Counted from the stretch's first letter, positions 44,461-55,350 are shown. The stretch: DNA of 64,000 nucleotides from Lucinisca nassula (GCA_963580285.1 OY757017.1:110517245-110581244); one strand, 5' to 3'. Translations and numbers: made by a program. Notes: a model not told the origin generated them from the sequence alone.

Positions 44461-44546
44461 TCACTGAGAAACATATATTGTGGGCATTCGTAGGAGCGTT
44501 TCTAACGCGTACCCACAGACTATATTTGGACTAGAAATAAGAACAG
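44461..44546. repeat. HP-family core, short copy N
   Basis: catatattgtgggcattcgt ... ctaacgcgtacccacagact; loop shortened, termini absent. Confidence 0.65.
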
Positions 44547-44707
44547 TTTAACTACTCTGAAATTCATTGTGTATTTTTTCAAAATACAATGGTGCCATCT
44601 CACACCCCCTATGAGTTTTAGACTCTTGCGTATCATTATTGTTATTGTGAGACGCAAATAAAGTTCTGCAACGAAACGTCACGTGGTTTTCCTCTCGTGG
44701 TATATGT

Positions 44708-44848
44708 ATGTGTTTGATTTTACGCCCCAACAACAGCTAAGGTCTTTGGGACTCGGGACATTGGTTTAAAGACTCATACGAAAGTCCGGAGAAGCCAGTT
44801 TGGTTTATGAGGCGAGTAGCAAAACCACTACACCAAGGAGGTTTCAGG
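44708..44848 (-). mobile_element. tRNA-derived SINE (type 1), diverged copy
   Basis: Minus orientation: cctccttggtgtagtggttt (A box), damaged B box, aaagactcatacgaaagtcc, and tail aacaacagctaaggtcttt / gatttta. Confidence 0.75.
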
Positions 44849-44868
44849 TTTTCGCCAGGCATGGAGTG

Positions 44869-44872
<4 letters not shown>

Positions 44873-44903
<31 letters not shown>
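44873..44903. repeat. (CTA)n microsatellite
   Basis: About ten CTA units; the MITE at 44910-45166 follows and more CTA/TTA sits on its far side. Confidence 0.9.
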
Positions 44904-44904
<1 letters not shown>

Positions 44905-44909
44905 TAGTG

Positions 44910-45166
44910 GTCGCAGATAAAATTGACTAGGCGGAGCTATTCAGTTGTTGTCAATATATGTCAAATTCGCCGAGACCACCAGAAGATTCGGTAGAGTGGC
45001 ATTCGCATGCTTTCTGCAAGGGGACCATAGGGCCCTACACTCCACAACTTTGTTCGTGTCATAGTTGAATTCACACAACTGGGTGACTTGGTTTACCTTT
45101 TTGTTAATAGAACATTCCAAAGGCTGGTACAAACGATAGCTCCGCCTAGTCAATCTTATCCGCGAC
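44910..45166. mobile_element. TIR MITE with GTCGCRGATAARATTGAC ends
   Basis: 30-bp inverted ends with two mismatches: gtcgcagataaaattgacta(ggcggagcta) and its inverse at 45137-45166. 257 bp, no reading frame of note. Confidence 0.88.
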
Positions 45167-45179
45167 TTCTATATTACTA

Positions 45180-45453
45180 CTATTGAAGCTTCCGTGACAT
45201 ATGCTTATTCTTCTTCCAATAAGAGCAGGACCCTCTCTGGAGTATCTTCGTACTGTGACTTTTACCATGTGCGTCTGGGGCTCGGTTTAAAACGGTTGAA
45301 AACGGATATAAATATTCCTCTGCTGGCTAAAAGTGACCCTCTAGTGAAGGTCTCCAAAATTGGTGCTGTGACGATGGTTCCAGTGGTGTATCCCCGGTGG
45401 AAAGAATGAGCACCGTTAAGCAACGAGAGCAGCAGGGTGAAGAAGCTGAGGGG
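45180..45453 (-). pseudogene. LINE ORF2 3' end, separated from 54350-55257 by the LTR element
   Basis: Minus-strand text gctcattctttccaccgggg / atacaccactggaaccatcg resembles the C-terminal SFFPxGIHHWN-type block of LINE ORF2s. It lies immediately outside the 5' LTR at the TSD, while the upstream part of a minus-strand LINE lies just outside the 3' LTR, so the two halves probably belong together. Confidence 0.6.
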
Positions 45454-45457
45454 CTTG

Positions 45458-46012
45458 TGTTATGCATAAGAATTTATTTTTCTGATTCCCAATTTCACCC
45501 CACTGTTGACCTAATAGTGCATTAAATATCTTGTTAATCTTCTTATAGAAGATTCTAGAAAACTGAGTCACAGATTAATTTCATTTTTGTAAACAACATG
45601 TTTACAAGGAAAAGTACTTCAGAAACTTCCAGAAAGTTCAGGTTTGCATTATTTTTAGAAAATTACATCATCTTATTCCACAGCCCTGTGGAACATTCTA
45701 GAGAAATCTTAGGGTCTATAAAAGAGCTTGATTTTTCTCATTGAGTCAGACTTTGGAGTTTGAAGTTTGGGCATTTAAGAAAAGTTATTTCTAAATTCTG
45801 TGTTGGATTGTTAAAGGATATTACTTTTCATTTTGGACTGTGAAAACTGTGGGATCAAGGAAAATAGATTCATTCAGGATATTTCATAACAGAGCTAAGT
45901 ACATTTAATTTTCTTACTTCTAAAGGATAAAGTTAACTTGTAAATAAATTTTGTTAAATTTTTCCAAAAGGCTTGTTTGCTTTTTTCTTTCTGCTACACC
46001 TGGCTCGTAACA
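45458..46012 (+). repeat. 5' LTR of the Gmr1-like element
   Basis: Begins TGTTATGCATAAG, ends CTGGCTCGTAACA (TG...CA). It holds a tctataaaagagc TATA-like site near 45714, which would drive transcription, and attaaa/aataaa signals downstream. No standard TGG primer-binding site follows directly (gaaattgagggctcttccgg). Confidence 0.93.
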
Positions 46013-46312
46013 GAAATTGAGGGCTCTTCCGGGATAAAAACATTTTGAGCATTTTTGGACTGACATTTCATTTGTAGGCAAGTAATTGTCATTTCTTATC
46101 GGATATAGACTTGGCAGTTGTTTCAAAAGATAGGTATTTCCCCATAGGCATATAGGGGATTGTCATTTCATGTGAATTGTCATTTCAGGTGAAATAGTAC
46201 TTTTCATTTCATGTGAAATTTTTGTTGGGCTTGTCATTTAAAAAAAAAATTTGTCAAATTAACCTCAATCTTTATTACCATAATTACTTTATAAAACATA
46301 CAAAAAGCAAAC

Positions 46313-48688
46313 ATGTCGTTTGATTTGAGAAGCTTTTTGGCTCAGCCTACTCAGGAGTTGTTTAATCTGGCCAAAAGGACAGATTTGTTAGATATTGCTT
46401 CCCATTATGGGGTCACTGCTGTCAAAACAAGCATAAAAGAAGCATGAAATTAAGAATATTTTGGTACAGTTTTTTGTTGATGAAGAACTTTTCTATCCAT
46501 CTGCTTTGTCTCTCATTATGGTTTCACATACTGAATTACAAATGAGACAAATTGAAATAGGAAGGCAAATTGAATTGGAGAAGTTAATATTAGAAATGGA
46601 AGAAAGAGAGAAGGTAAAAGAAAGAGAAATGCAGAGACAAATGCAGATGGAAAGATTAGAAATGGAAGAACGAATTCGAAAAGAAAAATTAGAACAGGAA
46701 GAAAAACATAGAGAAATGGAAGAACGAATTCGAAAAGAAAAATTAGAACAGAAAGAAAAACAAAGGGAAATTGAGGAACGGATTGGGTTAGAAAAGGAAA
46801 AAATGAAATATAGTATTGAGGAAAAAGAAAGGGAAAGGCAAATTTCAATTAAGGCTGAAGGAAATGGAACTCCGGGGTCAGGATAGGGTGAAACATACCC
46901 CTGTTTTTGACTCTGGCAGTTACTTTGATGCCACAGAGCACATAAGGTTAGTTCCGCCATTTCAGGAAAAAGAGGTAAATGAGTATTTTTTGCATTTTGA
47001 AAAAGTTGCAGAAAATTTAAAATGGCCAAAAGAGCATTGGACCTTACTTTTGCAAAGCGTTGTTGTCGGAAAGGCTCGAGACATTTACACTCAGCTGACT
47101 GTCGAGCAAAGCTCAGACTATGATTTGGTTAAGGAGCTTATTCTTAAGGCATATGAGTTGGTCCCTGAGGCTTACAGGCAGAAATTTAGGAATTGTAAAA
47201 AAGAAATTCCCCAGACCCATGTAGAATTTGCTCACACCAAAGAACAGTTATTTGATAGGTGGTGTTCTTCTAAAAAAGTAGGCTCTGATAATGACAAACT
47301 TAGACAGCTTATCCTTGTTGAAGAGTTCAAACGGTGCATAAATTCAGACATTAAGTCTTTTCTCGATGAGAGCCAGGTTGAAACTTTGGAGGAAGCTTCT
47401 CGTTTGGCAGATGATTATGCTTTGACTCATAAAGTCTCATTTGTGAACAGGCCTTATCCTCGAAAACCTTATAATCCACAGACAGGTCCAAGATTCTATC
47501 CCAGTAATCCCTCTGGTAGTTATAGCCATACATCTGGTACTTTGCCCAAACTTTCTGTTGAAAATAAAAGCCAGAATCCTTCCAAACCTTCTGGTGAAAA
47601 CAGAAGCCAGAATCCTTCCAAACCTTCTGGTGAAAACAAAGACCAGAATCCCTTATCTCAATCTCAAGTAGTTTGTTATTATTGTAAAAATACAGGTCAT
47701 TTGATCTCTGAATGTTTAAAATTAAAGCGAAGAAAAGAAAGAGAAAGACAAGAGGAACTTAAGCCTACAGGTTTGACTTCTATAAGGCCAAAACCACAGT
47801 CTTGTATAAGGGAGGAAACTCTTTCTGATACCAAAATATCTGAGACTAATTCAGTTATGGAGATGTATGAACCATTCTTATCAGATGGTTTTATGTCACT
47901 AAATGGTGACAGTTATGTACATCCTACCCCTATCAAAATCTTACGAGATACCGGGGCTTCTCAATCTCTTATTCTAGCAGATACTCTGCCTTTTTCTGAG
48001 AAGACTTCTTTGGGCCAATGTGTCCTTATTCAAGGTGTGGAATGTGGATTTGTTAATGTTCCGCTTCATAACGTTTATTTGTCATCAGACTTGGTATCCG
48101 GTTCAGTGGCTGTTGGTATTAGACCTTCTTTACCTTTTAAAGGTGTTCATTTATTGCTAGGCAATGGCTTAGCTGGAGATAAGGTTGTTGTAAACCCACT
48201 TTTGACTTCTAATCCTTGCACTGATCAACCACCTGATCCCATTGAGCAGGAAATTCCTGATCTTTATCCGTCCTGTGCAGTCACAAGGGCTATGGCACGT
48301 AAGGCCAAGCAAGCTGATTGGAAACAGGATTTTGATTTCACTGATACCGTTTTGGGTCAGTCTTTTAATGACGAGATAACAAGGTCTCTGTCTTCAAGCC
48401 TGCCTGATAAGCAGACAGCTTTTCATGAGAATAACTCATCTGTCGATCTAGGCCAAGACAAAATGTCCGGGTCTCAACTAGCTATAGAGCAGCACAAGGA
48501 TCCTGAAATTTCGCCTTCGTTTGAAAGGGTTTTAGATGAGCAGGAAGTATCTGACGTCCCAGTCTGTTATTATGTCAAAAATGACATTCTTATGAGAAAA
48601 TGGCGTCCACCAGACGTCTCAGCCGAAGACGAGTGGACTGTCAACCACCAGATAGTGGTTCCACGGCTTTACCGAAATATAAAACTTG
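46313..48688 (+). pseudogene. Gmr1-like gag and protease
   Basis: Starts MSFDLRSFLAQPTQELFNLA at 46313. A 1-bp frameshift near 46445 follows; the frame then continues KHEIKNILVQFFVDEELF and a Glu/Lys/Arg-rich coiled coil (about 46560-46860). A second shift near 46870 leads to the capsid frame: DATEHIRLVPPFQEKEVNEY, then a SCAN-like region at 47173-47419 (YRQKFR ... LILVEEFKRCINSDIKSFLD ... ETLEEASRLADDY). Next are a short NPSKPSGEN repeat, a CX2CX4HX4C zinc knuckle (47674-47715) and an aspartic protease motif ILRDTGASQSLI (catalytic D at 47947). Gag packages RNA and the protease cleaves the polyprotein. The frame is lost at 48686 by a 1-bp insertion. Confidence 0.88.
47173..47419 (+). other. 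SCAN-like capsid segment
   Basis: Pattern Y-R-Q-x-F-R ... H-x-K-E-Q-L ... W-C ... L-x-x-L-I-L-V-E-E-F ... L-x-E ... E-E-A-x-x-L-A-D-D-Y follows the SCAN domain (YRQRFR ... LLVLEQFL ... EEAVALLEDL) found in vertebrate zinc-finger proteins. That domain is published as derived from a Gmr1-like capsid. Confidence 0.75.
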
Positions 48689-48850
48689 GCACATGAAACT
48701 CCCATGTCAGGACATTTAGGTGTAAATAAAACCTATCACAAGATTCTTAATCATTTTTACTGGCCTGGGTTAAAATCAGATGTTTCTCAGCATTGTAGGT
48801 CCTGCCATACATGCCAAATGGTAGGAAAACCCAATCAGACTATACCCAAA
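48686..48850 (+). pseudogene. Gmr1-like integrase, N-terminal HHCC zinc-binding part
   Basis: Encodes HETPMSGHLGVNKTYHKILN, then HFYWPG and CRSCHTCQMVGKPNQTIPK, the usual integrase zinc-binding module. It is cut after codon AAA (48848-48850) by the PLE insertion; the coding sense resumes at 51241. Confidence 0.88.
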
Positions 48851-51240
48851 GTAGAAGTAAAACAAAGATCAGGAATTGATACAATTAACTTACTCCACCC
48901 ATAAAACACACCAAAGGGAAAGAAATACAAACAGTAAGCGACCAGACCATAATGGAAACCTAAACAAAGGAAGGCCATAAGGACAGTTACTTTCCCACAA
49001 AATGGCCATATGGCCATCCAAAATTAAAAGACACAAGTGATACACACAGTAAGTAACAAACAGCAACATAAATAAATCGTCACAGAAGAGCCGCCTTGGA
49101 ACGGTCAGTGGAAGATTTCCACTGGGGGGCTTAAATCGATTTTACGTGGCCACAATCCTCGCCCTTACTTCCGTCGCGATTTAGACAAATAATTTGTTCA
49201 GTCCGCATGAAGGCCTCCTAACTCATCAGTGCAACATCTCCGTGAACACAAAAATCAAAGAACCACAGAGGTGAGACAACGGTGAGGACTCGACAGCAAG
49301 AAAACACTGAAATCCTGGAGCAAAAGAAAACCAACAGTTAGACCCCGATGAGCCCGACCAGAGACAGAGCATCAGGCACCAACCAACATTATCTCTCTAA
49401 TTTTCAATAAGCCTTTACGTTGGAGCCGTCATAGAATCTGAGGCCTGACCCACCGGCGTGCAATTAAAGAGGGAAGCAAAGTTGCCAACCGTGATTGGGT
49501 TAACTACCATGCATGCAGTCTGTCGTATAATATCCATGTTGTACCCAATCTTTTTATATCGAAGAATAATTTTACGAAATTGGGTGCTGAAGTCATTGTG
49601 GCTATATATTTTTCTGAATTTATATACTAAGTCACCATAAAATTCGGGTTCCGATAGACCTTGTTGCAGAAGAGATTTAAGTCCAATATTGAATTTTGAA
49701 ATTAAATCAGAATTGCGTCTATAAAATTTTGAAAAGGCTTTGCGTAGTTTATGGTACCGATAACCCTGATTAAGGAGTTTAGCCGTTAATAATTTATTAC
49801 GAGTGTTGAAGTCAGTTACATGACTACACACTCTAGCAAATCGAATTAATTGCGAAATATAAACGCCATAGGATGGCGCACGAGGAACATCACCAGAAAA
49901 TTTACAATCTAAAAATCAAAGTCATCGCGTTTATCATAAATTTTGCACGAAACAAATCCATCTACAATAGATAGATGTAAATCCAAAAACGGGGCCTCGG
50001 TATCAGAAGAATTTGCTTTATTTAACTGAAGTTCTAGGGAGTAAATCTGACTGATCAAACCATCAAAATAGGTATTATCAATATTTAATAAATCATCTAA
50101 ATATCTAGAAGTAGAGCTAAAAGCTTCAATAATTTCAGATTGGTTATCAATGGAAAGCGACAAAATGAAGTCTCTTTCATAACAATACAAGAACAGATCA
50201 GCCACAAGAGGTGCGCAAGTAGTACCCATCGGAATACCCACAATTTGTCTAAATAACTTAGTACCGAATCTAATATAAATATTGTCAAGTAGAAAGGTGA
50301 GGGCATCACACACTTTCTGACATGACCAAAGTGTATAATTCTTATGCTCTTTAGAAGTGAAAAATGCATTTCTGACATTACGTGCAAGATAGAGAGAATC
50401 TTCTCTGTGAAAAGCCCATTCAATTAAATCATTAAGCTTTTCTTTTATAAGATTATGAGGAAGTGTAGTGTAAAGAGTGGAAAAATCGTAGGTAGACAGA
50501 CTAGAAGCACAAAAATGTCTAGATTTCAATTTATTTAAAACCTCATTCGAATTTTTTATAGACCAAAATAGATTTCTTCCTGATCTTTCAAAGACTTTAT
50601 CACAATATTTAATAACATGCGTTTTAATAGCAGTAAGACAGGAAGTTAATAATTTAGAAAGTTCAGTGGTAGTGCAAGAGCTAGAATTTGCAATAAACCG
50701 TGCTTTGTAAGGTTTTTTATGAAGTTTTGGTAACCAGTGTAGCGTAGGAAGCTTGTCTTGGCCTTCGTTAACACACACAGCAAACTTGGTGGCTGAAAGA
50801 CAAACATGTTATCTACTATAGCTCTCTCTTCAGCTAAAGGCTGAAGTTCATAGGCCTTAGTACCACTATCTAAAGGATGTCAATTGATGGAACAGTGAAA
50901 AGCAATTGCATAAGCAATCCCTGAGGATTGGAAAAATAAGAGCATTAAATGCATGTACGGGGAGACCTTTTACAGCCGCCACACGGCACAAACAAAACAG
51001 CCCTGATATGCAAAGTAGAAGTAAAACAAAGATCAGCAATTGATACAATTAACTTACTCCACCCATAAAAGACACCAAAGGGAAAGAAATACAAACATTA
51101 AGCGACCAGACCATAATGGAAACCTAAACAAAGGAAGGCCATAAGGACAGTTACTTTCCCACAAAATGGCCATATGGCCATCCAAAATTAAAAGACACAG
51201 GTGATACACACAGTAAGTAACAAACAGCAACATAAATAAG
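48848..51240 (-). mobile_element. Penelope-like element with 227-bp direct terminal repeats, inserted in the integrase
   Basis: Minus-strand element. The terminal stretch 48848-49074 is repeated in the same orientation at 51012-51238 (both begin aaagtagaagtaaaacaaag and end cagcaacataaata, 227 bp each), the pLTR-like arrangement known for Penelope elements. Between them, read on the minus strand: 50866-51010 leader, RT 49415-50778, then a 3' UTR. Removing it restores codon AAA followed by GCT in the host integrase frame. A TSD is at most a base or two. Confidence 0.82.
49415..50778 (-). pseudogene. Penelope-like reverse transcriptase
   Basis: Minus-strand RT: LPTLHWLPKLHKKPYKARFI, then STYDFSTLYTTLPHNLIKEK (first catalytic Asp), IVGIPMGTTCAPLVADLFLY, the SRYLDDLLNID catalytic box (near 50090) and FLDLHLSIVDG. 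The second part (49415-49831) has DFNTRNKLLTAKLLNQGYRY and SEPEFYGDLVYKFRKI. A stop at 49909 and a frameshift just after it separate the halves. No GIY-YIG endonuclease domain is visible, so it may belong to a PLE lineage without one, or that part may be lost. This copy is the best-preserved of about ten PLE pieces in the window. Confidence 0.8.
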
Positions 51241-52100
51241 GCTTATTTGCAGCCTATACCTGCTTTTGATGAACCTTTCAGTCGAATAATTATAGACTGT
51301 GTGGGTCCCTTGCCCAGAACTAAGTCTGGCTGTGAATATCTTTTGACCATTATGTGTGCTTCCACACGTTTTCCTGAAGCCATTCCTTTAAGAAATATCA
51401 AAACTAAGACAATCGTCAAGGCCTTAGTGAAGTTTTTCACATTTGTTGGGCGCCCTAAATCTATTCAGTCAGACCAAGGCTCAAATTTTATGTCTGGAAA
51501 ATTTCAACAAGTAATGCATGAACTTGGCATTGTACAGTATAAGTCATTAGCCTATCATCCTGAAAGTCAAGGCGCCCTTGAAAGATCCCATCAAACATTG
51601 AAAAACATGATAAGAACATTGCTTTGACACAGAGATGGATTGGGATGAAGGCATCCATCTGCTTTTATTTGCTGTCAGAGAATCTGTGCAAGAATCTCTT
51701 GGCTTCAGTCCATTTGAATTAGTATTTGGCCATACTGTTCGTGGTCCTTTGAAACTTCTCAAAGAGAAGTTTCTCTCCAATGATGACACCTCCCTGAATT
51801 TACTTCAGTATGTGTCTGATTTCAAAACTAGACTTTCAAAAGCTTGTGAGGCTGCTCGGACCAATCTTCAGTCAGCCCAAAGGAAAATGAAACAGCTATA
51901 TGACATAGGGACAAAAGAAAGGAATTTTAAACCAGGTGATAAGGTACTAGCTCTTTTGCCTATTCCAGGAAAATCGTTGCAGGCCAGGTATTATGGTCCA
52001 TTCACTGTAGACAAAAAGATCAGTGACGTAAATTACATAATAAACACTCCTGGGAGGCGCAAGCTAAAGCAGCCATGTCATATTAACATGCTTAAGGAAT
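51241..52100 (+). pseudogene. Gmr1-like integrase catalytic core and GPY/F domain
   Basis: Core residues: D in IIIDCVG (51295), D in QSDQGSNF (51472), E in GALERSH (51580), i.e. D-D with 35 residues to E. A 2-bp deletion near 51620 shifts the frame; the reading continues from 51635 with MDWDEGIHLLLFAVRESVQE and FSPFELVFGHTVRGPLKLL, and a GPF motif (RYYGPFTV) near 51990, ending HINMLKEYIDRD. It joins cDNA to host DNA. Confidence 0.9.
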
Positions 52101-53644
52101 ACATAGATAGGGACAAAACATCTTTAACATCAGTCAATCTAGTTAGCTCTGTTCCACTTAATTCATGTGACAATGACTGTGAGGATATTAATTCAGTGAA
52201 GTCGGATCCCACATCATCAAAACTTCAGAATTCTGACATTCTACGGAATCTTGACCAGAAACTGTCATATCTAGAGACAAATCAGCGGAATGAACTGAAA
52301 CAGCTGATTTTTGAATATAAACACTTATTTCCTGACATTCCAACACGGACAGACAAAATATTTCACGATGTGGACATAAATGGTTCTAAACCTGTAAAAA
52401 AACACCCATACAGGATGAATCCTGTGAAACAAAAATATCTTAAAGAAGAAGTTCAGTATCTATTAGACAATGACTTTATTGAACCAAGCCAAAGTGAGTG
52501 GAGTTCTCCTTGTATTCTTGTACCAAAACCTGATGGGACACATCGTATGTGTACAGATTTTAGGAAAGTTAATTCCTTAAGTAAAACAGATAGCTTTCCT
52601 ATTCCAAGAATGGATGACTGCATTGATAACATCGGGAATGCCAAATACATAACGAAATTCGACCTTCTGAAAGGATTTTGGCAAATTCCACTTACAGATA
52701 GAGCAAAGGAGGTTTTGGCATTCACAACACCAGACGGATTATTTAACTATAAAGTCATGCCATTTGGAACGAAAAAATCTCCGGCAACATTTCAGCGCTT
52801 AATAAACATGGTAATTGCGGGGCTGGAAGGCTGCAGTGTTTATATCGATGATGCTATCATATACAACGACCAGTGGAATTAACATCTCGGGACTATTCGA
52901 GCATTCTTTGATAGACTGAGTAATGCCAAATTGACAATCAATCTTGCTAAAAGTGAATTCTGCCATGCAAGTTTGACATTTCTAGGTCATGTTGTAGGTC
53001 AAGGTCATGTGAAACCCATTGATGCTAAAGTTGAGGCTATCTCAAATTTTCCCGTACACACATGCAAAAAAACAGTGATGCGATTTCTTGGTATGGCTGG
53101 TTATTACAGAAAGTTCTGTAATAATTTCTCTGTCATTGCTGAGCCTTTGACAAATTTGCTCAGCAAAAGAACAAAATTCCATTGGAATGCAATATGCCAA
53201 AATGCTTTTGATAAACTTAAAGCCATACTCAAGAGTGAACCAGTTCTCTTAGAACCAAACTTTGAAAAGGAGTTTAAGCTAGCTGTAGATGCTAGTGACG
53301 TGGGGGCAGGTAGTGTTTTGTTGCAGGCAGATGAAAATGGTGTGGATCATCCAGTTTGCTACTTTTCCAAAAAGTTTAATAAGCATCAGAGAAATTACTC
53401 TACCATAGAGAAAGAGTGCTTGTCTCTGATTCTTGCTCTGCAACATTTCAAAGTTTATCTTACCCCTACTACTGCACCGATTGTTGTTTTCAGTGATCAC
53501 AATCCACTGACTTTCATACATAAAATGAAAAACAAAAATCAGCGGTTGCTCAGGTGGAGTCTTATGCTACAAGAGTATAATTTAGACATAGGACATATCA
53601 GAGGGAGAGATAACATTATCCCTGATGCCCTTTCAAGAGCTTGA
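52101..53644 (+). pseudogene. Gmr1-like reverse transcriptase and RNase H
   Basis: Directly follows the integrase in the same frame. RT: HPYRMNPVKQKYLKEEVQYL, WSSPCILVPKPDGTHRMCTD, FRKVN, ITKFDLLKGFWQIPL (catalytic D), VMPFGTKKSPATFQRLI and the YIDD box at 52851-52862. An in-frame TAA at 52880-52882 replaces a codon in the QWNxH stretch. The frame goes on with FLGHVVGQGHV, RFLGMAGYYRKFCNNFS, then RNase H with VDASDVGAGSVLLQ, TIEKECLSLILAL and SDHNPLTFI, ending PDALSRA and TGA. RT type is clearly Ty3/gypsy. Confidence 0.92.
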
Positions 53645-53777
53645 GCAGTGTCAGGAGTTGTGTTTTTCTTTCCTACTAAAGTGGATTGTGGAGACATGTA
53701 ATTTTATATGCTATGCTCAATATTTTGTTATTCTTAAAGCAAAAGAAAGCTTTATTACATAAATCTTTCTTTTTCTC

Positions 53778-53789
53778 GAAGAGGGGGAG
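53778..53789 (+). other. Polypurine tract
   Basis: gaagagggggag immediately before the 3' LTR; primes plus-strand DNA synthesis in LTR elements. Confidence 0.85.
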
Positions 53790-54345
53790 TGTTATGCATA
53801 AGAATTTATTTTTCTGATTCCCACTTTCACCCCACTGTTGACCTAATAGTGCATTAAATATCTTTTTAATCTTCTTATAGAAGATTCTAGAAAACTGAGT
53901 CACAGATTAATTTCATTTTTGTAAACAACATGTTTACAAGGAAAAGTACTTCAGAAACTTCCAGAAAGTTCAGGTTTGCATTATTTTTAGAAAATTACAT
54001 CATCTTATTCCACAGCCCTGTGGAACATTCTAGAGAAATCTTAAGGGTCTATAAAAGAGCTTGATTTTTCTCATTGAGTCAGTCTTTGGAGTTTGAAGTT
54101 TGGGCATTTAAGAAAAGTTATTTCTAAATTCTGTGTTTGATTGTTAAAGGATATTACTTTTCATTTTGGACTGTGAATTCTGTGGGATCAAGGAAAGTAG
54201 ATTCATTCAGGATATTTCATAACAGAGCTAAGTACATTTAATTTTCTTACTTCTACAGGTTAAAGTTAACTTGTAAATAAATTTTGTTAAATTTTTCCAA
54301 AAGGCTTGTTTGCTTTTTTCTTTCTGCTACACCTGGCTCGTAACA
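53790..54345 (+). repeat. 3' LTR of the Gmr1-like element
   Basis: Nearly identical to 45458-46012. Differences seen include aattt/acttt near the start, cttgtt/cttttt, gggtct with one extra A, agactt/agtctt, gttgga/gtttga, aaaact/aattct and aaggat/caggtt. Confidence 0.93.
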
Positions 54346-54349
54346 CTTG

Positions 54350-55257
54350 TATGTCAATAAGGCATTGAGTGATCCTGTACATCATGACCAGTTTTGCCTG
54401 TGTGCGTCTCTGCTGTAGGGTTTCCCATCCCAGGTCGGTGCTCATTTCTGATACACTGCTTGTTGTGCGATAGTCTTTTGTCAAGAATCTCGCATCACAG
54501 CGCTGGAAAGCTTCCAACTTGTTTGTAGTCGTTTGGGTGTAAGGATCCCAGGCTGTCGACACATACTCCAGTACCGGGCGGACCATGGTCTGATAGCTCT
54601 GGGCTTTGGTGTGCCTCGAGCAGGTGGACAAGTTTCTTCTGAGGAATTCGTACAGTGTGTTGTTAGCCTTCTTTGTGACCTTTGCGCCATGTGAGTTCCA
54701 GGAAAGGGTGTATGTCAGTGTGACGTCAAGGTACTTTCCAGATCTGACTGCGGCGTGTTGGTGACCGTATATATGATAGGAGCCGGTTTGCTGGTTCCTC
54801 CTCTTGCAGATTCTGATGACCTCACACTTTGTTGGGTTAAAGGACAACTGCCAGTCATTTTCCCATTCCTCTAATCTTTGGAGGTCTTCCTGTAGGGTGT
54901 GCTTGTCTTCCTCACTCTGGATCTTCCGCAGAGGAGGCTGTCATCAGCGAAGAGCCTAGTAGTAGAGACAACTGTCTGGGAGGTCGTTGATCTAAAGAAG
55001 GAACAGGAGAGGGCCGAGGACGGTGCCGTGTGGGACTCCTGACACAACTGACACTGATTAAGAGGACTTCCCTTCAACAAGCATTTTCTGACTCCTGCCT
55101 GTGAGAAAGCTCTCTATCCATGAGAGTAGAGGACCTCGATCTTACGCCATAATGGCAGAGCTTCAGCAGGAGGCGCTGATAAGAAACCTTATCAAACGCC
55201 TTACTGAAGTCCAGTAGGACTGCGTAGATCTGCTCCCCTTCTTCTAGGCTCGAGGCC
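54350..55257 (-). pseudogene. LINE RT fragment (jockey/CR1-like)
   Basis: Minus-strand: LLDFSKAFDKV near 55205, decayed VSGVPHGTVLGPL-like text near 55020, LFADDSLLCG near 54945, then an intact stretch 54287-54847 with SFNPTKCEVIRICKRRNQQT, YLDVTLTYTLSWNSHGAKVT, YQTMVRPVLEYVSTAWDPYT and FQRCDARFLTKDYRTTSSVS. The codons below 54346 are LTR sequence, so the LINE was cut there; its continuation is probably 45180-45453. Frameshifts in the RT core make it inactive. Confidence 0.82.
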
Positions 55258-55261
55258 GCAT

Positions 55262-55350
55262 AAACCAGTGGTCGTGAGTTCGATCCGGGCTTCTGAGACT
55301 TTAAACGGATGCCCCGTCTCCGTATGACTTTAGCTGTTGGTCAGACGTAA

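Larger units (their letters stand above)
45458..54345 (+). mobile_element. Gmr1-like Ty3/gypsy LTR retrotransposon with INT before RT (defective)
   Basis: LTRs at 45458-46012 and 53790-54345, target duplication CTTG on both sides (45454-45457, 54346-54349), and a polypurine tract before the 3' LTR. Internal order by direct reading: coiled-coil gag, SCAN-like capsid, zinc knuckle, DTGAS protease, integrase HHCC and D,D35E core with a GPF motif, then RT (YIDD) and RNase H. Ordinary Ty3/gypsy elements have integrase last; integrase before RT with a gypsy-type RT is the hallmark of the Gmr1 group. It carries at least three indels, one nonsense codon and a 2.4-kb PLE insertion. The LTRs differ at roughly a dozen places, suggesting about 2% divergence by eye. 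Confidence 0.9.

Noticed and set aside
46013..46035. Standard primer-binding site after the 5' LTR
   Set aside because: The sequence after the LTR lacks the usual TGG start, so no tRNA primer could be assigned.
46493..47029. Minus-strand Phe/Ser-rich frame opposite gag
   Set aside because: Mirror of the Glu/Lys/Arg coiled coil in gag.
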